Positions 45,778 through 55,467 are shown, counted from the first letter of the stretch. The stretch is 64,000 nt of DNA from Acanthosoma haemorrhoidale (GCA_930367205.1 OV884009.1:97919189-97983188); one strand, 5' to 3'. Notes: generated from the letters alone by a model not told the origin. Made by a program: numbers and translations.

Positions 45778-48700
45778 CTATATATGTGACAGGCCCACGG
45801 CCCTTGCAAATCTGAGGATACCGAATGGATCGATCAGTTCACATAGTTTGGGGTCTACAATGCGATCACTGCCAAAGTGAAGGTATCGCCTTCTAGCTAG
45901 GTTATCACAGTCACATATTATATGACGTGCCGTTTCTCCCTCTTTCTTGCAGAATCTGCAGATTGGTGATCCAACTATGCCCAAATTAAAGAGGTGTTTA
46001 TTTAACCGACAGTGACCTGTATAGAGTCCTGTCACACTTTTGAGTGTCCACCTGTCCATTGATAGAAGTGCTGAGCTTCTTCTCTTACAGGGTCCATCAA
46101 GAAACAGTTTCGAGTGTTCCTGTTTCTTAGTTTCTCTCCAAGAGAGTCTTGCCCTGTCCTCTAAAGCTAATTTTATACGCCTTTTAGCGTAGCTGAGGCT
46201 GATACCACATATGGGTTCAGGTGCAAGAGGTGTCTGTTCTGAGCCCACCCTTGCAAGGCCATCTGCCTTCTCATTGCCTGTGATGCCTGTGTGTCCTGGC
46301 ACCCAGTCGATTCTAACCTTATTGGCTAGCGAGAGTGTGTTTAGGTTGTTTTTGCACTCCTCAACCAAATAAGATCTGGTCGTATAGCTTCTCAGGGCGC
46401 CAATTGCAGCCTGGCTATCCGTGAAAATTGTGATCAGTCTGTTTCTTACACCCTCCCCAATTAAGGTTTGGGTACAGACATTGATCGCCATCACTTCGGC
46501 CTGAAAGACCGAGGTGTGTCTACCTAAAGGAATAGAAATCCCAGATTCTGGTTTATCTTTCCTCCATATGCCGGCCCCTGATCCGGTTTCTGTTAGTGAG
46601 CCGTCTGTATAGCAATTAATCCCATTACACAGTTTATGTGGTTTGGTCTTTGTGTTTACCGCACAGTATAAGACGTCTGTGTGTTTCTTAACTTGTAGGT
46701 CAGAGTGCATTGACAGCACCTCGTCCTCATCAATTCTTCTGAACAAGTTCCCATGCCCCATGTGAGTCATGACTTTGGATCTTGTTCCTGATTTCGCAAG
46801 TCTGTAAGCCACGTTCAAGGCTTGCGCTTCTACTTCTATGTGCAGTGGATTCAAGTTCAATAAGACTTCCATTGCAGCAGTAGGAGTTGTACTCATGGCA
46901 CCAGTAATCATGAGACATGAGAGCCTCTGTAATTTGCCAAGCAAAGTTTTATTTTTACTAATGCTACCTCTGTGCCACCACACCATAGAGGCATAGAGCA
47001 CCATTGGTCTCACTGCTGCGGTATATAGCCAGAATAACATTCTGGGTTGTAGTCCCCAGGTCCTACCCACAGCCCTTTTACATGCATAGAGGCATCGAAG
47101 TGCCTTCATAGTAGTATTCCTGATGTGTTTGGACCAGTCCAATTTACTATCCAGAGTAACCCCTAGATGCTTTACCTCACTACAAATGCTTACCTGTGTC
47201 CCCCCTATATAGGGTGGTCTAACTTTAGCATTTCTTTTGTTAGTGAAGATACAGAGATTTATCTTCTGGGGATTGATTCCTAAACCATTCTTTTCACACC
47301 AATCCCTCAAAAGATCCATCGATGCGGAAAGCAACTCAGAAATGGTTTCTGAGAACTTGCCCCCTATGAGCACAGCAATGTCATCAGCATATCCCTGTGC
47401 GTAGAACCCTGCAGAGTTTAGGTTTGTTAACAATGAGTCAACGACCAAACACCACAGTAATGGAGATAACACCCCTCCCTGTGGACATCCTCCTACTGGC
47501 TTCATCCACAGTTTGGTTTGTCCCAATTGTGATTGTAAAATCCTATTCTCTAGCATGGTGTTTATCCAGCTAGAGGCTAAGGAACTAATCCCCTTTCTTT
47601 CTAAGGCCGATGCCATAGTGTTATAGGGTGTGCGATCAAAGGCACCTTCTATATCAACAAAGATGCCTACCATTATTTCTTTGTGAACTAGGGATCTCTC
47701 AATCCTGGAAACCAGGTGGTGGAGAGCAATTTCACATGATTTTCCTGCCTGGTAAGCGAATTGAGCGCTATGGAGCGGTCGTTCTACCAGTATTCCATCC
47801 CTAATATGTCTGTCTATGACCTTTTCCAAGGTCTTCATCAAAAAAGAAGTCAGACATATTGGTCTGTAAGACTTGGGTTCGTCATAGGACTCTTTCCCAG
47901 GTTTTGGTATGTAACACACTTTTGCCATCCTCCAGCTTACTGGAATATAGCTCAGTGCCAAGCTTCCCTTTAACAAGGTAAGTATAAGGGGCCTAATTAC
48001 TGGTAGGCCTTTTTGTAGCAAGGCTGGGAAAATCCCATCAGTACCAGGTGATTTGAAGGGAGCAAAAGAATTGATTGCCCACTCCACTCTTGCAGAATTG
48101 ACAATTTTATTTGCTTCTGCCCAGTTACCCTTGCAACCAGTGTGTTCACAGTTGGTAGGGTCATTATTAATCGTATCCATCAGTCCGCAGCCAGGAAAAT
48201 GCGCGCGCGCCAGGGCACCGAGGGTTCCCTCCTCAGAATCCGTATAGCCCCCTCCCACCCTGACGGAGCCCAATACTCCCCTGTCAGACTGCTTGGATAA
48301 GATCCTATTTACTCTAAACATGGAAGTTGTATCGTTTATTTCGCTACAAAATTTCTTCCACGCCCTTCTTTTAGCCTTTCTGACTTCTTTGTTATAATCA
48401 GTGAGTGCACGTTTATAAGTGTCCCATCTGCCTGATCTTTTGGCCGCGTTAAAGAGTTTACGTGTAAGAGCTCTTAACTTGCCAAGTTTATTGTTCCACC
48501 AGGGACAGTTCCTGTTGGATCTAACATTACATACAGTGTTATTATCAGTGTATGACTTAATTATTGCCTCAGTCAATGTTGAGTTTAAATGTTCCAAATG
48601 CCAGTTGCTACTCACCACTCTAGGACAGCATTTGACCTCCTCCTCAAGCTGTGTATAGTAGGTTTCCCAGTTTGTAAGTTTGGGATTCCTATACACAGCT

Positions 48701-49377
48701 TCGGACGTGATGTTACCACTTAGATCAAATCTAATGTATCTATGATCTGAGCATGACTCTTCTTCAGAGACGTGCCAGCCTTTAACCCTTAGGCTTATAG
48801 TGCGTGTGCTAAGGGTTATGTCAATGACCTCAGATCTGATTCTATTGTTAAAAGTGGCAATATTGCCTCTGTTTAGAATGTCTAGGTCATTACTAGTTAT
48901 GTACTCTACTAAACACTCACCTCTCTGGTTGTTGTTCTTGCTCCCCCAGAGCTGATGGTGAGCGTTCGCGTCAAGCGATGCTATAAGCTCGCCCCTTAGG
49001 CCAGTCCCTTCCGTTAGCTTACTAAGTGCCTCGGTCGGGACTTCTTCTTCATATGGGAGGTAGACAGATGCAATCGTCAACCTCCCACCTTGATTTCCCT
49101 CGTTAAGGGCCATTTGAGCTGCTGCTAAATCTCTAGAACAATATTGCCATAGAGGCAGCATTTTAAGACTGCTCTTATGCAGGATACAGGCTCTGGCACG
49201 CGTGGGTACAGAAATAATCTCATACCCACGCATCGCCAGCCCCCCCATCCTGCCCTTATACAGGTAAGGTTCTTGTATTAGAATGATATCAATATCCTTA
49301 CCTCTCACATACTGCTGCAGAACACCACATGCTGCAATACAGTGGTGCAGATTAATTTGCAGCAGCCTTACCACCAT
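45778..49377 (-). CDS. LINE ORF2: endonuclease, reverse transcriptase, RNase H
   Basis: 1199 aa, ATG at 49377, stop TAG. Residues 1 to about 225 are an apurinic-like endonuclease (QINLHH; QEP with Glu36; LDANAHHQLWGS; SCSDHR), which nicks target DNA. About 440-800 is the reverse transcriptase (SPGTDG; GCPQGGVLSPLLW; YADDIA with Asp665 and Asp666; HLGVTLD). About 920-1045 is RNase H with all four acidic residues visible (Asp925 in YTDGS, Glu961, Asp987 in TDSQAA, Asp1039 in NEKAD). A C-terminal CCHC motif is at 1140-1155 (CX2CX8HX2C). No stop or frameshift was seen, so it may be functional. It starts two bases after the ORF1 stop. Product: the replication enzyme of the retrotransposon. Confidence 0.95.
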   Translation of the reverse strand: MVVRLLQINLHHCIAACGVLQQYVRGKDIDIILIQEPYLYKGRMGGLAMRGYEIISVPTRARACILHKSSLKMLPLWQYCSRDLAAAQMALNEGNQGGRLTIASVYLPYEEEVPTEALSKLTEGTGLRGELIASLDANAHHQLWGSKNNNQRGECLVEYITSNDLDILNRGNIATFNNRIRSEVIDITLSTRTISLRVKGWHVSEEESCSDHRYIRFDLSGNITSEAVYRNPKLTNWETYYTQLEEEVKCCPRVVSSNWHLEHLNSTLTEAIIKSYTDNNTVCNVRSNRNCPWWNNKLGKLRALTRKLFNAAKRSGRWDTYKRALTDYNKEVRKAKRRAWKKFCSEINDTTSMFRVNRILSKQSDRGVLGSVRVGGGYTDSEEGTLGALARAHFPGCGLMDTINNDPTNCEHTGCKGNWAEANKIVNSARVEWAINSFAPFKSPGTDGIFPALLQKGLPVIRPLILTLLKGSLALSYIPVSWRMAKVCYIPKPGKESYDEPKSYRPICLTSFLMKTLEKVIDRHIRDGILVERPLHSAQFAYQAGKSCEIALHHLVSRIERSLVHKEIMVGIFVDIEGAFDRTPYNTMASALERKGISSLASSWINTMLENRILQSQLGQTKLWMKPVGGCPQGGVLSPLLWCLVVDSLLTNLNSAGFYAQGYADDIAVLIGGKFSETISELLSASMDLLRDWCEKNGLGINPQKINLCIFTNKRNAKVRPPYIGGTQVSICSEVKHLGVTLDSKLDWSKHIRNTTMKALRCLYACKRAVGRTWGLQPRMLFWLYTAAVRPMVLYASMVWWHRGSISKNKTLLGKLQRLSCLMITGAMSTTPTAAMEVLLNLNPLHIEVEAQALNVAYRLAKSGTRSKVMTHMGHGNLFRRIDEDEVLSMHSDLQVKKHTDVLYCAVNTKTKPHKLCNGINCYTDGSLTETGSGAGIWRKDKPESGISIPLGRHTSVFQAEVMAINVCTQTLIGEGVRNRLITIFTDSQAAIGALRSYTTRSYLVEECKNNLNTLSLANKVRIDWVPGHTGITGNEKADGLARVGSEQTPLAPEPICGISLSYAKRRIKLALEDRARLSWRETKKQEHSKLFLDGPCKRRSSALLSMDRWTLKSVTGLYTGHCRLNKHLFNLGIVGSPICRFCKKEGETARHIICDCDNLARRRYLHFGSDRIVDPKLCELIDPFGILRFARAVGLSHI

Positions 49378-49382
49378 GATCA
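49375..49382 (-). promoter_or_regulatory. ORF1-ORF2 junction, TGA-TC-ATG
   Basis: The ORF1 stop and ORF2 start are separated by two bases. ORF2 has no start site of its own upstream, so translation probably relies on termination-reinitiation, as described for other two-ORF LINEs with abutting frames. Confidence 0.7.
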
Positions 49383-50654
49383 GTGCCCGCCGGCCCCCGG
49401 AGGGCCACCCCGAGGCGGACGCCGGGAGACAGCGCCAAACCCAGGCCTCCCCATCACAGAGGGCCCAGACCCAGCGCGCCCCCCAGCCCCCGCCACGGGG
49501 CCACCCCCCGCAGCCGCCATAGTCATCGCCTTGGGGCCATCCTTTGGAGTTGGCAAATTCGTCGTAGCGATCCCCTTCGACTCCTCCACCTCGGGATCGC
49601 TCCTTGCCTCCTCCACCTTATCAGCCGCCTTCCTCTCCTGTACTGCTTTCAGCGGCTTCTTCTTACCCAATACCCTGAGAGCGACCTTAGTGAACCCATA
49701 GTTCAGCTTAAGCTTCCGCTTCTCAAGGTATTCCATGCTAGTCTCTGGGGCAGACAGGATCGCAAAGAAGCCATGCTTCTCCACCTTGGTGCCCAGGAGT
49801 CTCCATAATCCAATATCAGGTACCCTAGAGTTTTGGGTCCTGATCCTCTTCATGAAATAACCTTCCAGAGGCATTTCTCCTGTAATGAAGGTTCCTACCT
49901 TCACGGTTTTATGAAGCTCCTCCACCTTTCCTACGCGGAGCTCCAGATCCCCACTCATGTTAAAATTGGGTACTATAATCGACAACCAGTCCTTGGTCTC
50001 CTGGTTGTCGCAGATTATGACACAGGCTCCCACATGTGGGTAAATTCCGCTGAATTCAGCCTGTGTCCCTTTCTCTTCTTCCAGCTGATCGACAAATTTC
50101 ATCAGCTGGCCCTTCATCTCCTCGCAATTCTCCTTCGTCAGCTGAGTGGACGGATATCCACTAGGGATAATCGCCACCCTGCTTCCTCCGGCAGCAATCG
50201 CGTAGGATGCAATGCTAGTATCCCCACCCCTATGCCTCTTTGCCGTAGGCGCAGAGGTACCGGGTGAGGACCTAATCCTTTTCTCTGGAGCGCACCCAGA
50301 CCCTGCCATATTCCCGGACCCCGAAGGTCCTGGACGTCCGGCCGGATCCTCAGGTGGCCCTCCAGCCAACATTGCCCTCCTCCACTTCTTCCTCTGGGCT
50401 CCAGAGAACTTGTGCTTGGAGGTCTCGCCTGCATCCTTGGATGCAGCGTCCCTACCAGGCGCCAAGCTTTCTGGCTCCATTACCAGTCCACTTGCCTCCT
50501 CTACAAGCGTCGCAAGCGAGCTCATAGAGGCTTCATCGTCCACTACCTCAGCGCCAAGGTCCATTGAAGGCCCCTGGGCTGAGTCCTCTCCGCTGATCAT
50601 GCTGACCAGCTCCTCCATGTCTTCATTATTATTTTTATTATTACTTTTACTCAT
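49380..50654 (-). CDS. LINE ORF1: DUF4780-like nucleic-acid-binding candidate
   Basis: 424 aa from the ATG at 50654 (upstream codons are open but lack ATG). The N-terminus is Asn/Glu/Ser-rich; about 85-145 is basic and Pro/Gly-rich (QRKKWRRA, KRHRGG). About 170-330 has the pattern of the DUF4780 domain of insect proteins (LTKENCEEMKGQL, then GACVIICDNQETKDWL, IRTQNSR and LNYGFTKVALRVL). The tail is low-complexity and Gly/Pro/Arg-rich. No CCHC knuckles, unlike most I or Jockey ORF1 proteins. By position it is the ORF1 product, presumably an RNA-binding particle protein; the DUF4780 assignment is from memory of the family pattern. Confidence 0.85.
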   Translation of the reverse strand: MSKSNNKNNNEDMEELVSMISGEDSAQGPSMDLGAEVVDDEASMSSLATLVEEASGLVMEPESLAPGRDAASKDAGETSKHKFSGAQRKKWRRAMLAGGPPEDPAGRPGPSGSGNMAGSGCAPEKRIRSSPGTSAPTAKRHRGGDTSIASYAIAAGGSRVAIIPSGYPSTQLTKENCEEMKGQLMKFVDQLEEEKGTQAEFSGIYPHVGACVIICDNQETKDWLSIIVPNFNMSGDLELRVGKVEELHKTVKVGTFITGEMPLEGYFMKRIRTQNSRVPDIGLWRLLGTKVEKHGFFAILSAPETSMEYLEKRKLKLNYGFTKVALRVLGKKKPLKAVQERKAADKVEEARSDPEVEESKGIATTNLPTPKDGPKAMTMAAAGGGPVAGAGGRAGSGPSVMGRPGFGAVSRRPPRGGPPGAGGH

Positions 50655-51076
50655 TTTGTTCCCACGAAAGCGGGGGAAGTTACTCTGCAGGTACTGCCCC
50701 CTCTCCCTGCAGAGGGCATTTAATACAATGGGGTGCGCCTGGTGCCCCAAGGGGGTCGATTAAAGACAGTGCATTTTTATACACCCCCTGCCATTCAGCC
50801 ACAGCTCGAGCTCCTCTACACTTGGCTTGGGTGTTAAGGAGATCTCCACCTGGATTTCATGGGGAGATCCCGCCTCTGTCGTCCGCGAGTCCATCGGACT
50901 CCCCAGGGGGTACCACGTGGAGGTGACAGTAGGCGTTGGTAGGGATAGGTCAGACTGGGAGTTCACAAGCAGTGAGTAGGGCACTATTGCTTGATTCCTC
51001 CGCTACGAGTAAAGGAGACCCCCGCACCTGTCTCCCTCTCTAGTCTTTCCATTACCCTACCCATTTACCCCCCCTT

Positions 51077-51080
<4 letters not shown>
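50655..51080 (-). promoter_or_regulatory. LOA-like 5' untranslated region
   Basis: GC-richer leader of about 425 bp before ORF1, beginning with GTTTAAGGGGGGGTAAATGG on the minus strand. An internal promoter is expected for this class, but no motif was identified with confidence. An ATG-less frame (50760-50984) is open; no function is assigned. Confidence 0.6.
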
Positions 51081-51129
<49 letters not shown>

Positions 51130-51143
51130 TTTTTTTTTTTTTT
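51081..51143 (-). repeat. Internal poly(A) at 5' end of LOA-like element
   Basis: 62 T on the plus strand, interrupted by one A at 51128; on the minus strand this is a long poly(A) run immediately before the element's 5' leader. A poly(A) run is not expected at a LINE 5' end. Confidence 0.85.
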
Positions 51144-51196
51144 AATTAATAAAGAAATTAATAGTAGTCATTATACTGTAATGTTTCTTTATTGCG
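51144..51196 (-). other. 53-bp segment between target repeat and poly(A)
   Basis: Unique sequence between the right target-site repeat and the poly(A) run. On the minus strand it reads from CGCAATAAAG to TTCTTTATTAATT and then into poly(A), the layout of the 3' end of a polyadenylated transcript. It may be a piece of another RNA joined during insertion. Confidence 0.5.
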
Positions 51197-51206
51197 AACT
51201 ACCTTA
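51197..51206. repeat. Target-site duplication AACTACCTTA, right copy
   Basis: Exact match to 45690-45699. Confidence 0.75.
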
Positions 51207-53459
51207 ACTAATTTTTTTTACTTGATTAATAATTAGATATAAAATTTCCATAAAAAAAAAAATGTATATACTGTAATATTAGGGATTGCCTTGTAAGAAG
51301 TTTTATTTATAACAGAGATCCATTAAAAAAAATAATTTATTTATAAATTTTGCAGCTATGCCTTCACACGCAACTTTTCATTGATTGCGCCACACTTTAA
51401 AATAAGAAATAATTGTTAACAAAATGAAGGGAATAAAAAAGTTCAAAGACAAAGGTGGTTTGGTTGATATTTCGCAAAGGGTTTTGTGTAATATATATTT
51501 ATTGTGTGTGGCATACGCGAACCCCGGGTGATATCTTCTTGTAGGAGCTCTCGTTTAAATGATGCCCTAATGAAACACCCGAAACCAGAGTATTTGACTC
51601 ACCGGGGAGATAGAGAAACGGTTTCGCTTACCTCGGTATATCACCTCTGCCAACAATGTTGCTCTCACTTCTCGTTGATGTGGCTCAGCACACGACCGCT
51701 TGACCCTATCTTCAAGTTCTATAATAACGTTAATAAAACGGGGAAACCACACCTTGCGAATAAGGTCCCTTGTGCATCACTAAATATGTTTAATTACGCC
51801 GACAAGATGGCCACGACTAGCCGATTAGTGAATGGTAAATTCACTCAACTCTCCACCAGCTGGCATGTGACTTTGAACCAAAATGACGTAACACTGGCCT
51901 GAACATTCTCTATAACTACCCCCCCCCCCCCCATTGTTACAAAATCAATACAAGTTACAAAATATAGATCTACAAACGGATCTATTCACAATTGCTTATA
52001 TTTCCTACATTTATAATAAATCAAGTCAACGATTACTTGATAACTTGCTTTACTAACGAAACGGGAACTTATTAAAACCACTCCCAATAATCTATAAATC
52101 TACTTAAAAAAATATCATTTTAATTTCATATGGTATTACCTTCATTTTCGTGTCCTTAATCGTGAGAAAATTATAACTTTGATCACAAAGCCGAAGGCAG
52201 AAGATTCACTTACAATCAACTGTCCGTCAAGCCTATAAGTGTATTCAACAACTTTATGTTTTGAATAAGATACAATGATAAGAAGTGTCTGGAAAAGGGA
52301 TTGAACGCAATGAAAAACTAATAAGTTTATTTATGATTTTTTACTACAACACCAGAACAATATATTTTTTCTTTATTATATAAATATAAATAGCAGTAAA
52401 CGTCAATCACAAATTACGAGAGTTTAGCTATTTCAATTTTTCTTAAAGTAATTTTTAGCGATTGAGGTGGATTCTAAAAAGAAAACGAAGTATTTTTGGT
52501 CAAAAATGCCGAATCGTTTTTTTACAATCATCTAATAAGCAAAACGGAGTTTTATTAATTTCATTTTATTTAGTTACTCTCTCCATTCTCTATTTTGTTT
52601 CTTTGTAGTTGATCTAAATTTTAGTATGTAAACATCAATGTGTAATGTAGTCCGATGTAGCAATAGGCTAGAACTGATTCTTTTATTGATTAGCTCTGTT
52701 CTTAAATTAAGTAACACGAGTCGCTTAAAAAGTGAGAAACATGGAAGTCAGAGAAAGAGGACGAGTTTTTCAAATTTTATTTCTTCCCTTTAGTTTCCGT
52801 CACAAACTCATGGATATTTGAGCGTGCGTTGGAATATTTCTAATTTCTGATAAATTTTATTATTTTTACGATTACTACGGAAGAACTGACAATAAAAAAT
52901 ATAGACATACTTACGATAACAGAAAACAAAAAGCCCCTCATTTCAGTTTAAAAAATATCTTTTTATTCTCATAACAACCTTTTCTAGATGAATTAAATTC
53001 TTGGCTCCCGCTTGATTTCTTTTTTGTTTTAGCAGTTTACTGTTTATATAAAATGACTTTAAAATAGGCCGTGATATGTTTTTAAACCGACTGCTATAAA
53101 TAATTATAAGAATTAACTGGACATTAAAAATAATAGGACAATCTATAAATCAGAGCTGTTGGCAGAACCTGTTCCAATTGAACGTAGATATGGGATACAC
53201 AACTATATTCATTAACATACAAGCACCAATTAAATTTCAATTAGAATGTGGATAAAAAATGGTTTTTTTTTTTATCAGAAAGGAGGGAAATTCTAATTGG
53301 TTAGTTTTCTAAAAATGTACCGCTATGATTTAATAGTCAGAGGGCGTTAACCTAGTTCCCATGGATCGGAAAGCTCACAGATCGATTACCACAAGATAAA
53401 TAACCATGATGAAATCTTTGCTAGAAAAGGGTGTTGTCCTAAAGGTAACTCGCCTTTCC
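51207..53459. other. Mostly AT-rich interval with a GC-richer island
   Basis: The plus-strand frame 51504-51902 (132 codons) covers a GC-richer patch. No protein family is recognised, so no gene is called. A run of 14 C lies at 51919-51932 and could form G-quadruplex or i-motif structures. The remainder is AT-rich. Confidence 0.35.
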
Positions 53460-53990
53460 CGTTCCCACCTCGCCACACTCAAAGCATTTGGTGCGAGGGC
53501 ACTGTGCCACTATATGCCCCGGCTTCCCACACCCGTGACACCTTCTTTCTTCTCTGCGAGGCCCGTCTTGCCGTGCCTGGGTCTTGCCACCCTGAACCTC
53601 CCTCGCCTGTCCCTGCCGGTGGCTGCTGGTTCTTTTCTCTGCCAGGTTGCTGACGGGACCCTGGTTCGTCTATACGTTATATGGCTCCATCCCGCCTCGT
53701 CTTCCTGCATCCTTGTTTCCTTCTCTCTGGCACTAGCGTCGATCAGTGCTTGGGCACACTCGAGGAATGAGTGCTCTTTAGTAAATGTTTCTTTCCTCCC
53801 CGTCTCCTTTGCCAGTTGCACCTTTAGGATGGTAGACAAGACACCCTATCCTGCCCTCTACTTCCTCGGCGCTGATAGTCTCCCTCATTTTCTCCGTTAC
53901 CTGGTTATAAAGGGCTACGAGAACTGCTGCATACTAGCCGCTGCTCTGCCTCAGGGACCTGTTCTCCCTAAACACTTAGGAGCGTAGGGG
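53460..53990 (-). pseudogene. Retrotransposon gag relic with CCHC knuckle
   Basis: On the minus strand one frame reads CHGCGKPGHIVAQC (53540-53499), a perfect CX2CX4HX4C knuckle. The first half of a second one (CFECGEVG) follows before the match stops. Upstream in a neighbouring frame (53510-53839) is a Glu/Lys-rich stretch (KETFTKEHSFLECAQALIDA) and, further on, MRETISAEEVEG. Gag knuckles bind retroelement RNA. At least one frameshift separates the parts. The longer plus-strand frame 53406-53987 (193 codons) lies antisense and is probably a by-product. Confidence 0.65.
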
Positions 53991-54195
53991 ACTTTCCAAG
54001 ACTTCCGCTTTCGCATGCGAGGGGGGTGATAACCATGTGGGTTCGGGTGGTCTCTGGGTTGTTTGTAAATACTGTATGATTAAGCGCGTGAATGAAAATT
54101 GTAAATATGGTATGAATGAGAACTTTTACCACAGTTACTTATTGCCTAATAAGGCAGATTGTAATTTTATCACAATAAAGAAGTTTCAATAGATA
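53991..54195 (+). repeat. Jockey-1 3'-end fragment, plus orientation
   Basis: Reverse complement of the tail at 3655-3845: GGACTTTCCAAGACTTCCGC, then CATATGG-like blocks, ACTTATTGCCTAATAAGGCA, and an end in CACAATAAAGAAGTTTCAAT. It has no coding part, and its 5' break lies against the gag relic. Confidence 0.8.
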
Positions 54196-54839
54196 TCACT
54201 GCTATACGTGCGTCACCTATTTCTAGCATTATTTTAATGATGAAAAAATTTGAATTCCATCTTGTTAAAACCTTTTATACAATATTAAATATTGACAGGG
54301 AGGGCCGCATTTGCTCACTCCTTTAAACTTCCGTACTTAAGGTGTAGTAGATGTTTAATTTTTATATAATTTGCAGCTTTGACATATTGAAATTTGCTCA
54401 CATATGCCATCGATTGTTTGAAAAATAATAGATATACCTATCGATTGTAACAATGGCAAATCGGTCATCTCTACCAGCAACCCACTCTTGATTATGTAAA
54501 GACAAGAAGTCTTACATCTTAATACACTTATTATTGTAACGTTGTTGGGCTCTACGCTTGTAACAATGTACATTAATTTAGAACATTTAACGTGGTAAGT
54601 GACTAATTCAGTGCCTGAAACGATTGCCATTGGATTGTCTTTTCAATGCTGAATGGATACAACCTGTTGCTCTTTTCATATTGAATAGCTCCGGTTCCTC
54701 TTCATTTAGCCTGGCGATTCAGTTTGTTCCATGGTAGGTAGACATAATTAGCTTTTTCAATCAAACTTCTTTACATGTCATCCTTCCTACCCGGAGTCAA
54801 AAGCTGGTCGAATTTTATTTAACTTTATTTAATGGCTTC
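54196..54839. other. Spacer, nothing recognised
   Basis: AT-rich. The minus-strand frame 54355-54630 is not identified. Confidence 0.35.
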
Positions 54840-55217
54840 CAACCTTTCTCTACAGTACTGCGCTGGGTACAGTCTAGTTAAGTCCCCAAAACTAACTTAT
54901 TCTCTACAAAAAAGTCATACGATCACTCTTGATATATGCTTCACCAGTATGGAGCTCCACCTGCCAAATTAGCTATAGTAAACATAAAAGAATCCAAAAC
55001 CTGGGAATGCGTATCATCAACAACCTACCTTACAAAAACATAACCCTCTAACAACTTACATCATTCTACTATTCAAGAATTTATCCGTTCACAGACAGAT
55101 AATTATTTCAACAGCTTCAGAAAATTCACTAATTTGGAAAATTTGTAACTACAATAAAACATGTCTCAAAACATAAATTCACGATAGAACATAGGAAGGG
55201 TTGTCAAAAAAAAAAAA
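54840..55217 (+). mobile_element. LINE tail with RT C-terminus and poly(A)
   Basis: Plus-strand frame readable as the end of a non-LTR reverse transcriptase (SLLIYASPVWSSTCQISYSK, then KRIQNLGMRIINNLPY). It ends with an A-run at about 55206-55217. Directly after the poly(A) comes Jockey-1 sequence in the opposite orientation, so this element probably inserted into a Jockey-1 copy. Confidence 0.7.
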
Positions 55218-55218
55218 G

Positions 55219-55467
55219 ACTTTGAAAAGATTGGATACGCTTGCTGTTCGATGTTTTGCTGTCCCCCGTAGCTCTATTCCGTATGTCCAGATTGGTTTAA
55301 ATATAACTTTGTATTGAGAGATGTGATGTCCTTTGAAGTAGTCTGTACAGTTGTCCAAAGGTCTGTTTAGTTCTTGTCTTTTTAGCCTCGTATGTGGGCT
55401 CCAGGTCAGTCTTTTGTCAGATGGGAGCCTATGTACCGTACTGTCTCAGATACTGGAAGAGGAGTGG
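55219..55467 (-). repeat. Jockey-1 RT fragment, copy 3
   Basis: Matches 4200-4445 and 36025-36290: AAGATTGGATACGCTTG, then TAGCTCTATTCCGTATGTCC, GTCCTTTGAAGTAGTCTGTA and AGCCTCGTATGTGGGCTCCA. Coding sense is on the minus strand (RT thumb). The plus-strand frame 55351-55689 is not a gene. Confidence 0.8.

Larger units (their letters stand above)
45700..51196 (-). mobile_element. Full-length LOA/I-group non-LTR retrotransposon
   Basis: Bounded by the 10-bp direct repeat AACTACCTTA at 45690-45699 and 51197-51206. Minus-strand order: an unexpected 53-bp segment plus poly(A) (51196-51081), a 5' untranslated region (51080-50655), ORF1, ORF2, a short 3' untranslated region and a tail of about five TAA repeats. 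Both ORFs are open, and GC content and codon use differ sharply from the AT-rich flanks, suggesting a recent arrival. TAA-type tails are known for I-group elements. RNase H in ORF2 fits the I and LOA clades; LOA is my best guess. Confidence 0.9.

Noticed and set aside
47761..48658. Plus-strand frames inside the ORF2 region
   Set aside because: Antisense to the intact 1199-aa ORF2.
49342..50763. Several long plus-strand frames (49342-49701, 49383-49808, 49833-50267, 50212-50763)
   Set aside because: All lie antisense to the intact ORF1 of the LOA-like element and reflect its high GC content.
53406..53987. 193-codon plus-strand open frame
   Set aside because: Antisense to a gag relic with a clear zinc knuckle; the plus-strand product has no motif.
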